A stretch of 32,775 bases of DNA from Bacteroidaceae bacterium (GTDB lineage: Bacteria > Bacteroidota > Bacteroidia > Bacteroidales > Bacteroidaceae), in the NCBI GenBank assembly GCA_017381015.1, contig JAFOCV010000037.1, positions 1-32,775 on the forward strand, in the 5' to 3' direction. Below, one piece after another: positions 23,904-32,775 of the stretch (positions within the stretch are counted from its first letter, which is position 1; the number at the start of each line of letters is the position of its first letter). The notes below the pieces were generated by a model. It ran no database searches. It was not told where the DNA came from and saw only the letters and a program-made list of their open reading frames with translations. The translations under genes were made by a program, and so were the position numbers.

Positions 23904-24422
23904 ATGATAAAGATTGCTATCACAGGGGGCATAGGTAGTGGCAAGAGTTACATTGCCCAGCAAATGACCGAACTACTAGGCATTCCCGTATATGACTCCG
24001 ATGCCAATGCTAAGCGCCTGAACGAGGAATCGCCCATTATTCGCCAAGGATTGATAGAAATTGTGGGAGCCGGGGTATATGACCATCAAGGCAAACTAAA
24101 CAAAGCCTTGCTAGCATCCTACCTCTTTGCCAATGCAGAAAATGCGGCTAGAATCAATGCACTGATTCATCCCATCGTCAAACAAGACTTCCTACAATGG
24201 GCAGAAAGTCAAAACTCCCAGATTGTGGCCATCGAAACAGCTATACTCAAAGAAAGTGGCATAGACCAAATAGTGGACAAGGTAATAAGAGTAGATGCTC
24301 CCATAGAGCTACGCATAGAACGAGCCATCAAGCGTGATGGGGCTACAAAAGAGCAAATACTCCGACGTATAGCACAACAACAAGACTACCCCACCCCAGA
24401 CATCATTATCAACAACGTATAG
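23904..24422 (+). CDS. coaE: Dephospho-CoA kinase
   Basis: A 172-residue CoaE. The P-loop GGIGSGKS (8-15) and DSD (31-33) are present, plus the LIHPIV segment and a VDAPIELRIERAIKRDG lid region. It phosphorylates the ribose 3'-OH of dephospho-CoA, the last CoA step. It is about 20-30 residues shorter than most family members: the frame stops right after DIIINNV, where others continue with a last helix. It starts 13 bp after ybbR. Confidence 0.92.
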   Translation: MIKIAITGGIGSGKSYIAQQMTELLGIPVYDSDANAKRLNEESPIIRQGLIEIVGAGVYDHQGKLNKALLASYLFANAENAARINALIHPIVKQDFLQWAESQNSQIVAIETAILKESGIDQIVDKVIRVDAPIELRIERAIKRDGATKEQILRRIAQQQDYPTPDIIINNV

Positions 24423-24481
24423 CACATACACAAAGAGAGAGATTATAACAATAGAATAATATAACAAAATACATTAAAAAA

Positions 24482-24904
24482 ATGCTCGAAACAATTCTCG
24501 CCATCTCTGGCAAACCCGGTCTTTACCGCCTCATCAATCGCGGTAATCGTAGCCTCATCATTGAGACTTTGGACGCACAAAAGAAGCGTATGCCTGCATT
24601 CGGCGCCGACAAGATTATATCTTTGGCCGACATCGCTATGTACACCGACGAGGAAGAAGTTCCCTTGCGTCAGGTTTTGAAAAACATCTATGATATGGAG
24701 GGTGGCAAACCCACAACCATCAACTATCGCAAGGCTAGCAACGAAGAGTTGGCAGATTTCATGGCCAAGGCTCTGCCCAACTATGACCGCGACCACGTAT
24801 ATCCCAGCGACATGAAGAAGTTAGTTCAGTGGTACAACATCCTAATCGAAAACGGTGTTACCGACTTCGAAGAGCCCAAGGCTGAGGAAACTACCGAGGA
24901 ATAA
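24482..24904 (+). CDS. DUF5606 family protein
   Basis: A 140-residue cytosolic protein matching DUF5606: MLETILAISGKPGLYRLINRG, DKIISLADIAMYT and EEVPLRQVLKNI are the recognisable segments. The last 12 residues are Glu-rich. The family is largely confined to Bacteroidota, and its role is unknown. It follows coaE by 59 bp and is the last gene of the nusB unit, before a strong terminator. Its position in a translation/CoA neighbourhood hints at a housekeeping role but does not define it. Confidence 0.88.
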   Translation: MLETILAISGKPGLYRLINRGNRSLIIETLDAQKKRMPAFGADKIISLADIAMYTDEEEVPLRQVLKNIYDMEGGKPTTINYRKASNEELADFMAKALPNYDRDHVYPSDMKKLVQWYNILIENGVTDFEEPKAEETTEE

Positions 24905-24954
24905 AGCAAAACGGACAGTCTCCCTACTAGAGGCACTTTTCTGTAAAATATCAA

Positions 24955-25001
24955 TGGCAACAATTGCTCGCATCAACGAAGTGATTGTTGCCACTTTTTT
25001 T
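24955..25001 (+). terminator. Terminator of the nusB-DUF5606 unit
   Basis: TGGCAACAAT (24955-24964) pairs with ATTGTTGCCA (24984-24993), with a further inner TCG/CGA stem; seven Ts follow. Confidence 0.9.
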
Positions 25002-25118
25002 ATGTAATTATCGGAAAACCGACAAAACATCGTCAAAATGCTTTCACCAAAATAAGGAATTATATGCCTTGGAAAGCAAAATCTTTTGTGAGGCTCTGTA
25101 TAAAACTGAGCGTACAAT

Positions 25119-25155
25119 AAAGCGCCAGCTTAGCATTGCACTAAACTGGCGCTTT
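25119..25155. terminator. Terminator of the beta-galactosidase gene
   Basis: AAAGCGCCAG (25119-25128) pairs fully with CTGGCGCTTT (25146-25155). It lies 26 bp after the beta-galactosidase stop codon on the minus strand and convergent with the nusB unit, so it may act in both directions. Confidence 0.8.
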
Positions 25156-25180
25156 GTTATTTGATTAGATAAATCGTTTA

Positions 25181-28100
25181 CTAGATTTTCTTCATGCGAA
25201 CACGGAACTCGTAGGTCTGATTGCTGTCAATCAAGTACTTCTGCATGGGGCCGGGGCCACAAGAAGCATTGCCAAGACCGCGGATGTCCATGCCTAGCTG
25301 CAACCAGATGTAGGGACGTGCCTTCAACTCCCAAGTGTGCTTGGTGTTCATGAAGTCCTCATCGGTATAACGGTTGGCACTGAAGTAGATTCCCTCGGGA
25401 CATTCAATCTGCCAACCCTCACCCTTGTCGTCGGTAAGAGTTACGCTATATACCAAGCGGTCACCAGTGGTCTGAGGCTTCATATAAGGCTCCATCAAAC
25501 TACCCTGTGGCAAGGTACCGTCTTCGTTGAAAGTAACCACCTTGGCATCATAGTTGCCCACGAGCACACCAGCCATACGGTCGGGATAGTTCTCGTAAGG
25601 ACCATAACCATAGTAGTTGACATTGCTATACTTGGCATCCAACTCGGCAGCTACACCCACACGGCGCAAGCTATGGTGCTTTGGAGTAACCTTTACTATC
25701 ATGTCTACGTTGCCATCAGCCAAATATTCGTAAGAAATCTGGCAATCAGCCTTGTCCTCGCTATTGGTATCACGATAACCGTCGTTTTCAATCCAACGGT
25801 GGTTCTGATAAGCAAACTTGGGATGCTCTACCTTGTCGCCCTTCTTGAGGATGGGGAGATAAGTACCATTTGCCAAGTCTACACCATAGTGAGCCACAAT
25901 ATGACCAGCAGGAGTAGAGAGCGAAGCCTCTGTATCGGTAACAACTACGTTGAGTACAACGTGCTGACCTTTCTTGGCAGCATTCTTGGTGTACTTGCTC
26001 TCGGGGATAGAGATAGTAGTGCTCTGACCGGGCTTAACATCACCGAGCATAGTGGTGATAACCTTCTTTGCCTTGCCATCAACCATAATCTTAGATTCTA
26101 CCTTCATGCCCTTTAGAGAGCGGAAATCATAACCATTGCGGATAGTGAGAGTGCCCTTGTCATAAGCAAACTTGACATACTGGTAAGCAAACTTAACCTC
26201 TGCCAACTTTGCTGTCTGTAGGCGCTGAGCTGTAACAACACCATTTGAACAGAAGTTACCCTGATGAGGGCCAGGGAAGTCATAACCGGTGTGCAAGCGA
26301 CGGATACCCTTCTTCAGCTCAAGAGGCTCATAGATAGCCTGGTCCACCCAGTCCCAGATACAACCACCGATGGTGGCGTTGCTCTCTTCCATGCTCTGCA
26401 TGTATTCGGGTAGGTTACCAATCGCATTACCCATAGCATGTGCATATTCGCAAAGGAACATTGGCTTATCCAAATTGCTGGTATTCTTAGCCATCCAATC
26501 CATACCAGGATACATCTTTGAATAGAAATCAGAATAAGCGCTACCACCATAATCACGGTCAATACGTGTGCCCTCGTAGTGTACGGGACGAGTGGGGTCC
26601 ATGCGATGAGCAGCCTCGTAACAATCTTTGAAATTGTGACCAGCACCTGCCTCGTTGCCCAATGACCACATGATTACGCTGGCCTTGTTGATATCACGGC
26701 TTACCATGCGCTCGATACGGTCAACGAATGAAGGTATCCATGAAGGCATGTTAGAGATAGACTGATTGGCATGGTCTTCCAAGTCAGCCTCGTCACAGCA
26801 GTACAAGCCGAAGTGGTCGAACATTGCATACATGCGTGCATCGTTGGGATAGTGACTGGTACGGATGGTATTGATGTTGTTGCGCTTCATAAGGAGCACG
26901 TCCTGCATCATATTTTCAGTAGTAACGGTACGACCTGTCTCGGGATTAGTGTCATGACGGTTGACACCCTTCAGAATTACGCGCTTGCCATTGACATAGA
27001 GCAATGAGCCCATAATCTTTACTTCGCGGATACCTACCTTGGTAGAGAATGCCATAAGGTCCTTGCCAGTATTGTCCTTCTGCACAATATCCAGATGGTA
27101 CAAGGTGGGAGATTCTGCTGACCACAACTGTGCATTGGGAACGTAGAACTTAGCTTTACCAGCAGAGAACTTCTGCTCAGCAATTAACTCACCCTCTGGA
27201 GTATAGAGTTTAGCCACTGCAGGTACGTCTGCATCTACGCTCACGTTGACGATACCGTCCTGACCGCTTACGTTGGTCTGCACGATGTGGTTACGGATGC
27301 TCTTCTGAGGCACATTATATATATATACACTACGGAAGATACCGCTCATACGGAACATATCCTGACACTCCAGATAAGAACCATCACACCAACGGTGAAC
27401 CTGCACTACCAAATCGTTCTTGCCTGTACGCAACAAATGAGTCAGGTCGAACTCTGCCACATTGTTTGAACCCTCGGTGTAACCAACATGCTTGCCATTG
27501 AGCCATACCTGTGCACAAGAGTAAATACCACCAAAGTGGATGATGGTGCGCTGCTTGTCCCAACCTTCTGGCAAGTCAAAGCTACGATGGTATGTACCTA
27601 CTGGATTGATGGCATAGTTCTTGCCACCATCGTTGAATCCAGGACGAGCCTTGATGAAAGGAGGAGTATTGCCATGAGGATATTCTACGTTGCAATAGAT
27701 GGGGCGGTCATAGCCCTGCATCTCCCAACAAGAAGGAACGGGGATAGCATCGGGCTTACGAGTGGCACTACCCTTGGCCATAGCCAATGCTGCCTCGAAG
27801 GCGGGTACGTCCATTGCCTCTACATCTCCAGCCACCTTACCCTTTTCAGGTACCTCGGTGAACCAGAAGTTCCATGTACCATCCAAGCTCTTGTACAAAG
27901 TGCTCTTGGGCTCTGTCCAGGGAGTAGCATAGTAAGCCTTGTCGGCCTTCATCTCTGCCTCACTGGCATAAGGCATATAAGATGCTACGCCAGGCAACTT
28001 GTTGATGGCAAAGACGGTTTCGTCTTCCCAGATAGGAGAAGAAAGTTTGGGCTTCTCCACCTGCTCGATGGTGAACCAGGAAGCCTTGTCAGCATCGTTG

Positions 28101-28840
28101 ATGTCAGCTATCTTCATCATATTGCCCTCTGCACGGAACATCTTCTTCTTGTTGGCAGAAACGATACGATAAACGCCACTCTGACCCTTGACGGGTTCGA
28201 TGCTCATCAGGGCATTGCCTGGATTGGCAGGGTTGGCGGCCCACTGAAGCAGCCATGATATGCTCTGATTGTCGCCACCATCATCAAAGTAGCTATCATA
28301 GAAGGCACCGCTGATGAGGTGCTTATCAGTAGCAAGAGTCTTGATACTCCAGTACTGACCACGATTCATAGAGTCTAACTTCTCGCTACGGATACGTGCG
28401 TTGTTGTTGCCATCGTCGTTGTTACCCAATACCTGGTCGGGATTAGCCACGCTACGGAAACGATAGGTGCAATTAACATCGCTACCAAAGGCAGCAGCTT
28501 CCTTGATAACAATACCCTTCTTCAGCGCCTGGAATGAAGTCTTGTTGGTGGGGATGGCGCTGTACTTGCCTGGAGCAATCTCTGTCAGAGTCCACTTTTG
28601 CAACTCGTCACTACCATTTACCTCACCATACTCCATGCCACGTTCTCCCACACGGAGGGCACGCTGCTTGAAGGGGTCGATGAATCGCCATGAACCAGAC
28701 AATTCGTCCATGACAAACAATTGCCCTTTGTACTCAGTTGGAATACCATCCACCTGATAAAGGGCGCCCTTGCGAAAATGCTGGGCATAGATGCCAGACG
28801 CTGCTAGCACCATACTCAGTAATAAAAGGATTCTCTTCAT
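25181..28840 (-). CDS. GH2 beta-galactosidase with N-terminal lectin-like module
   Basis: A 1219-residue secreted enzyme, about 200 longer than E. coli LacZ. Signal peptide 1-20. Residues about 21-265 are an extra module with QxW motifs at 81-83 and 162-164 and a related W255 segment, recalling ricin-type beta-trefoils. The GH2 part follows: sugar-binding jelly roll (about 270-510), immunoglobulin-like domain (about 515-610), TIM barrel (about 612-860, acid/base E730 in SLGNE and nucleophile E798 in LCEYAHAMGN), then the C-terminal small-chain beta domain (about 990-1215). It should release terminal beta-galactose in the periplasm or at the surface. It has no SusC/SusD neighbours; upstream is a palindrome (28937-28953) that may be an operator. 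Confidence 0.92.
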   Translation of the reverse strand: MKRILLLLSMVLAASGIYAQHFRKGALYQVDGIPTEYKGQLFVMDELSGSWRFIDPFKQRALRVGERGMEYGEVNGSDELQKWTLTEIAPGKYSAIPTNKTSFQALKKGIVIKEAAAFGSDVNCTYRFRSVANPDQVLGNNDDGNNNARIRSEKLDSMNRGQYWSIKTLATDKHLISGAFYDSYFDDGGDNQSISWLLQWAANPANPGNALMSIEPVKGQSGVYRIVSANKKKMFRAEGNMMKIADINDADKASWFTIEQVEKPKLSSPIWEDETVFAINKLPGVASYMPYASEAEMKADKAYYATPWTEPKSTLYKSLDGTWNFWFTEVPEKGKVAGDVEAMDVPAFEAALAMAKGSATRKPDAIPVPSCWEMQGYDRPIYCNVEYPHGNTPPFIKARPGFNDGGKNYAINPVGTYHRSFDLPEGWDKQRTIIHFGGIYSCAQVWLNGKHVGYTEGSNNVAEFDLTHLLRTGKNDLVVQVHRWCDGSYLECQDMFRMSGIFRSVYIYNVPQKSIRNHIVQTNVSGQDGIVNVSVDADVPAVAKLYTPEGELIAEQKFSAGKAKFYVPNAQLWSAESPTLYHLDIVQKDNTGKDLMAFSTKVGIREVKIMGSLLYVNGKRVILKGVNRHDTNPETGRTVTTENMMQDVLLMKRNNINTIRTSHYPNDARMYAMFDHFGLYCCDEADLEDHANQSISNMPSWIPSFVDRIERMVSRDINKASVIMWSLGNEAGAGHNFKDCYEAAHRMDPTRPVHYEGTRIDRDYGGSAYSDFYSKMYPGMDWMAKNTSNLDKPMFLCEYAHAMGNAIGNLPEYMQSMEESNATIGGCIWDWVDQAIYEPLELKKGIRRLHTGYDFPGPHQGNFCSNGVVTAQRLQTAKLAEVKFAYQYVKFAYDKGTLTIRNGYDFRSLKGMKVESKIMVDGKAKKVITTMLGDVKPGQSTTISIPESKYTKNAAKKGQHVVLNVVVTDTEASLSTPAGHIVAHYGVDLANGTYLPILKKGDKVEHPKFAYQNHRWIENDGYRDTNSEDKADCQISYEYLADGNVDMIVKVTPKHHSLRRVGVAAELDAKYSNVNYYGYGPYENYPDRMAGVLVGNYDAKVVTFNEDGTLPQGSLMEPYMKPQTTGDRLVYSVTLTDDKGEGWQIECPEGIYFSANRYTDEDFMNTKHTWELKARPYIWLQLGMDIRGLGNASCGPGPMQKYLIDSNQTYEFRVRMKKI

Positions 28841-28936
28841 GTGTGTAATAAATTAGTTTATTTTGTTTAAGTTTTTTCTGTTGTCAATAGTTGTTTTGCC
28901 AACTTATCTATGTTTTTTCTCAGTTTGACAGACTTT

Positions 28937-28953
28937 TGGCAGACTTTCTGCCA
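28937..28953. promoter_or_regulatory. TGGCAGA-N3-TCTGCCA palindrome upstream of the beta-galactosidase
   Basis: Perfect seven-base arms around CTT, 97-113 bp before the beta-galactosidase start codon. It shares TTGGCAGA with the site cluster before groES. Candidate operator, or a weak sigma-54-like element on the minus strand. Confidence 0.35.
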
Positions 28954-28990
28954 TGTCTTTAAAAAAGATTTGTCGGCGCCTGAAGGCTCT

Positions 28991-29089
28991 TTCTACCGTT
29001 AGGAAATGAATTCCTCGTCTAAAAAATGATTTCCAAGGCTTAGGAAATGCATTTTGGCGGGTCAAAACACATTTTCCGACGCTCGGAAG
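28991..29089. repeat. Three-unit array of the 42-bp palindromic family
   Basis: Hairpin cores start at 28991, 29031 and 29074 (periods 40 and 43): TTCTACCGTTAGGAA, TTTCCAAGGCTTAGGAAA and TTCCGACGCTCGGAA. Each is followed by ATG-ATT-type linker sequence; unit 2 ends GGGTCAAAACACA, the same tail as the units at 5781-5923. It ends 10 bp from the stop codon of the HD-domain gene. Confidence 0.75.
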
Positions 29090-29099
29090 TGTATTTCGC

Positions 29100-29957
29100 T
29101 CACCCTTTTTGCACGTGAGTACCCAGAGATGGCAGATATTCTCCGTCGGGGCAACCTTCCATGGCATCCACCTTGGCAGAGATATTGTCCAGATAGGTGA
29201 CAATAGCTGCCTCCTGGGTACATGGAAGTACTGGGCTTCCGTATTCTCGTTGACCATGGTGAGCCAGTACGCAATGTATGATGCGCTTGATTTCCTCGGC
29301 ATCTATATTGTGCTGCTCGAGAACGTTTTGCAACTTGTGAGCTCCTATATAAATATGTCCCAGCAAGTACATATCTGCCTGAGTATCGCCCTGTCTGTTG
29401 TACTCGTACACCTTTCCATAGTCATGAAAGAGAATGGACAGGATGCAGCGCTCCACCTTGATTTGGTAAGGCAAACAGGGATACAAGCCCGAGAGCATAT
29501 GCAGCATCTGATGCACATGATTGACCAATCCGCCGGGATATGCATGATGCACCGTTGTGGCTGCCGGATACTCGCTATAGGGTTTGTACAACTTGTCGGC
29601 AAATTGCTGAATGATAGGTTTTAAAGTCTCATCAGTACAGTATCCAAGCAACTCGGTAATCGTCTTCTGCCACACCTGCTCGGCTATGGGGCGAGGTATC
29701 AAACCATACAAGGGATGCTTTTCGTCTGCCATCAGCCCTATTACCATATCCATCAGTGCACAAGACTTCTTGCCGCCAAAGTCCTTCACTTGATTGAATT
29801 GTACCAATTGTCCCTGAAATGGGGGCATATCCGGAGCCACATCCCACACGGAAATGGTAAAGGATTGCTCAGCATCAGCCACCTTGAGCATGGCATAGGG
29901 ACTGCCCTGACGTGTGGTGGCATTAGAGCGACCAATGACTAGGAATTCTGTTTGCAT
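29100..29957 (-). CDS. OB-fold/HD-domain nuclease, YhaM-like
   Basis: A 285-residue protein from the ATG at 29957. An N-terminal OB-fold (about 1-75) is followed by an HD domain: H137/H138 and H147 (HHAYPGGLVNH), the HD pair H178-D179 (LFHDYGK), H201, H233/H234 (LAHHG) and D257 (TYLDN). This matches YhaM, a 3'-to-5' exoribonuclease of Firmicutes. The upstream in-frame ATG at 30050 is rejected: a -7 element lies at 30005-29998 between them. It is divergent from groES with about 245 bp between start codons. Substrate is inferred from family only. Confidence 0.85.
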   Translation of the reverse strand: MQTEFLVIGRSNATTRQGSPYAMLKVADAEQSFTISVWDVAPDMPPFQGQLVQFNQVKDFGGKKSCALMDMVIGLMADEKHPLYGLIPRPIAEQVWQKTITELLGYCTDETLKPIIQQFADKLYKPYSEYPAATTVHHAYPGGLVNHVHQMLHMLSGLYPCLPYQIKVERCILSILFHDYGKVYEYNRQGDTQADMYLLGHIYIGAHKLQNVLEQHNIDAEEIKRIIHCVLAHHGQREYGSPVLPCTQEAAIVTYLDNISAKVDAMEGCPDGEYLPSLGTHVQKG

Positions 29958-29997
29958 AAGGGTGTCAGACTTTTGTACATTATATATTCTTTGCAAA

Positions 29998-30005
29998 CAA
30001 AGATA
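29998..30005 (-). promoter_or_regulatory. -7 element for the HD-domain gene
   Basis: TATCTTTG on the minus strand, 40 bases before the ATG at 29957. It supports that start over the upstream ATG. Confidence 0.6.
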
Positions 30006-30027
30006 CAGATATTTTAGAAAATAAGTG

Positions 30028-30072
30028 TGCCAAATTGGCAGAAAAAGCAAAAAATCTCTGCCAATTTGGCAG
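30028..30072. promoter_or_regulatory. Two perfect TTGGCA palindromes upstream of groES
   Basis: TGCCAAATTGGCA (30028-30040) and CTGCCAATTTGGCAG (30058-30072) are both perfect dyads, with centres 31 bp apart, about three helical turns. They lie 23-67 bp upstream of the sigma-54-like element and could bind a regulator that acts on groES or the divergent HD gene. Confidence 0.5.
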
Positions 30073-30094
30073 ATTTTGGCAGAAATCGGCCCTT

Positions 30095-30110
30095 TGGCAC
30101 GCTATTGGCA
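30095..30110 (+). promoter_or_regulatory. Sigma-54-like -24/-12 promoter of groESL
   Basis: TGGCACG-CTAT-TGGCA matches TGGCACG-N4-TTGCA at every defined position but one, with the GG and GC dinucleotides at the required 12-base offset. The predicted start is near 30121, giving a leader of about 81 nt before groES. I see no TAnnTTTG element on the plus strand in this gap and no CIRCE operator. Confidence 0.5.
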
Positions 30111-30113
30111 TAT

Positions 30114-30141
30114 CTATTAGTAGAGACACATCTCTAAATAG
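30114..30141 (+). promoter_or_regulatory. Stem-loop at the predicted groES mRNA 5' end
   Basis: TAGAGA-CACA-TCTCTA (30121-30136) is a perfect hairpin, extended by CTATT/AATAG across an AG bulge. The inner stem would lie at the extreme 5' end of a transcript starting at about 30121, where it could protect the mRNA. As DNA the whole dyad may be an operator. Confidence 0.4.
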
Positions 30142-30201
30142 CCATCTTTGGCAGAAGAAAAGATTAAACAAAACAACAACAAATAAAACATTCTATCTAT
30201 C

Positions 30202-30474
30202 ATGAACATTAAACCTTTGGCAGACCGCGTTCTTATCGAACCCGCTGCAGCTGAGACTAAGACTATCGGTGGTATCATCATCCCAGACACCGCCAAGGAG
30301 AAACCCCTTCAGGGCACCATCGTGGCCGTGGGCAATGGCACCAAGGACGAGGAGATGATACTCAAGGAAGGCGACCATGTACTCTATGGCAAGTATGCTG
30401 GCACCGAAATTGAGCACGAGGGCAAGAAGTACCTGATTATGCGCCAGAGCGACGTTGTGGCTATTCTTGGATAA
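30202..30474 (+). CDS. groES: Co-chaperonin GroES
   Basis: A 90-residue Gro[16 protein letters not shown] opens it, the mobile loop is about 18-28 ([11 protein letters not shown]), and [26 protein letters not shown] closes it. It caps the GroEL ring as a heptamer during protein folding in the cytosol. It lies 85 bp before groEL with no terminator between, so the two are co-transcribed. Confidence 0.98.
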   Translation: MNIKPLADRVLIEPAAAETKTIGGIIIPDTAKEKPLQGTIVAVGNGTKDEEMILKEGDHVLYGKYAGTEIEHEGKKYLIMRQSDVVAILG

Positions 30475-30544
30475 ATCCCCCACCCTCTCTGCAAAGCTAT
30501 TATTAGAGACGAACAATTAGTTTTTTCACATAACTTCATCATAA

Positions 30545-32188
<1,644 letters not shown>

Positions 32189-32240
32189 GCTAGCATTCAC
32201 ACATAATATTCTGTTCCCTTTTCAATGGGGAGAGCAATTA

Positions 32241-32277
32241 CACCCTCTGATGGCCATTCCACCAGAGGGTGTTTTTT
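32241..32277 (+). terminator. Terminator of groESL
   Basis: CACCCTCTG (32241-32249) pairs with CAGAGGGTG (32263-32271); six Ts follow. It lies 53 bp after the groEL stop codon. Confidence 0.9.
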
Positions 32278-32357
32278 GGAGGGATGGCCCTCTATAACAC
32301 ACGCATGTTATAGTTATATGAAAATATCAATTTCCTCCCCTTATTTTCTTCTCAAAT

Positions 32358-32391
32358 TAAAAATGCCTCTGATGGGCGGGCCATCAGAGGC
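32358..32391 (-). terminator. Terminator of the last minus-strand gene
   Basis: GCCTCTGATGG (32365-32375) pairs perfectly with CCATCAGAGGC (32381-32391) around GCGGG; ATTTTTAATTTG follows on the minus strand. It lies about 138 bp after the partial gene's stop codon. The rest of 32278-32528 shows no gene. Confidence 0.75.
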
Positions 32392-32528
32392 TGGTGGTAA
32401 ATTCATTGTTTGCACACATAATCGTATTTTTTATGTGTTAGACAACGAAGTGGCTTTTTCATCTCTGGTTCACTACTGTGTCATGCTAATGAATGGAGCT
32501 GGTCCATCATCGATTTTTTGACACTTCT

Positions 32529-32775
32529 TCATTGCTCGGCAGAGTCGGATGGCTCAGAGCCTTCGGGGCTCACCTCTCCGTTTCCCGTTTCTACGGAGTT
32601 TTCCGTTTTCCCCTTTCCGCTTTCAGTTTTAGCGGCCATGCGCTGGTTGTAGCTGGAGTTGGCTTCGCCGATGATGGCATTGATGGTGACGATGTACTGT
32701 GCGATATCCTCGCTGGGGGTAACCACATTGTGGGCAAATGCCAGGGTGGTGATGTACTTGTACAGGGCATCCATC
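32529..32775 (-). CDS. C-terminal fragment of an unidentified protein
   Basis: The frame is open to the window edge, so only the last 81 or so residues are visible; the first Met seen may be internal. The visible part begins with a helical segment (YITTLAFAHNVVTPSEDIAQYIVTIN is its start) ending near residue 46, then a Glu/Ser/Gly/Thr-rich low-complexity tail. I do not recognise the family with confidence; Bacteroidales DUF6261-type proteins end in a roughly similar way, but this is weak. Confidence 0.6.
   Translation of the reverse strand, partial: MDALYKYITTLAFAHNVVTPSEDIAQYIVTINAIIGEANSSYNQRMAAKTESGKGKTENSVETGNGEVSPEGSEPSDSAEQ

Noticed and set aside
25337-26116. 259-residue plus-strand frame opposite the beta-galactosidase
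   Set aside because: Antisense shadow of a well-identified GH2 gene; no domain or promoter.
28904-29302. 132-residue minus-strand frame overlapping the HD gene
   Set aside because: It covers the repeat array and the HD gene in another frame and has no recognisable features.
29970-30201. CIRCE/HrcA operator before groES
   Set aside because: The TTAGCACTC-N9-GAGTGCTAA pattern is not present; only TTGGCA-type dyads are seen.

Overview
The window looks like a chromosomal segment of a Bacteroidales bacterium, most probably a Prevotella-type member of the Prevotellaceae. The evidence is the recurring Bacteroidota -7 promoter element TAnnTTTG upstream of genes, the rpsF-rpsR-rplI order without ssb, RprX/RprY-type regulators, the long NusB, a DUF5606 protein next to coaE, and secreted glycan-active enzymes. 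I see no tRNA, rRNA, transposase, phage gene or CRISPR array. It reads as ordinary core genome with repeat-rich intergenic gaps.

Layout. Positions 1-895 are non-coding and repeat-rich (a 137-bp inverted repeat, three 40-bp tandem units and a terminator). From 896 to 5735, on the minus strand, lie an endonuclease/exonuclease/phosphatase-SGNH hydrolase fusion, a GH123-type secreted glycosidase, lemA and a TPM-domain membrane protein. From 5931 to 11772, also minus, a probable operon runs mtaB, GT2 glycosyltransferase, MATE exporter, rmuC, rsmI. A small plus-strand Cys-rich lipoprotein (12275-12475) follows, then a palindromic 42-bp array lying between two convergent terminators, then rpsF-rpsR-rplI (minus), a 61-aa membrane protein (plus), and the rprX-rprY two-component pair (minus). 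Next come a DHH/DHHA1 phosphoesterase (minus) divergent from fmt (plus), a candidate small RNA on the minus strand, and an S4-domain protein, pth and rplY (all minus). These are divergent from nusB-yajC-ybbR-coaE-DUF5606 (plus). A 1219-aa GH2 beta-galactosidase with an extra N-terminal lectin-like module and an OB/HD YhaM-like nuclease (both minus) are followed by groES-groEL (plus). The window ends inside an unidentified minus-strand gene.

How it fits together. Most genes serve translation and RNA maturation (MtaB, RsmI, Fmt, Pth, S6, S18, L9, L25, NusB, S4 protein, YhaM-like nuclease), protein folding (GroESL), envelope stress sensing (RprXY) and glycan scavenging (GH123, GH2, SGNH).

The most interesting signals are between genes. 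Two separated arrays of one 42-bp palindromic repeat family both abut the stop codon of a minus-strand gene. An unrelated palindromic array has the same 42-bp period, which is four helical turns. A cluster of TTGGCA sites and two perfect palindromes precedes a sigma-54-like -24/-12 pair in front of groES. A promoter-terminator pair with no ORF between them, behind fmt, could encode a ~75-nt RNA. Two genes (mtaB, rprX) have a -7 element only four bases before the ATG, suggesting leaderless mRNAs.
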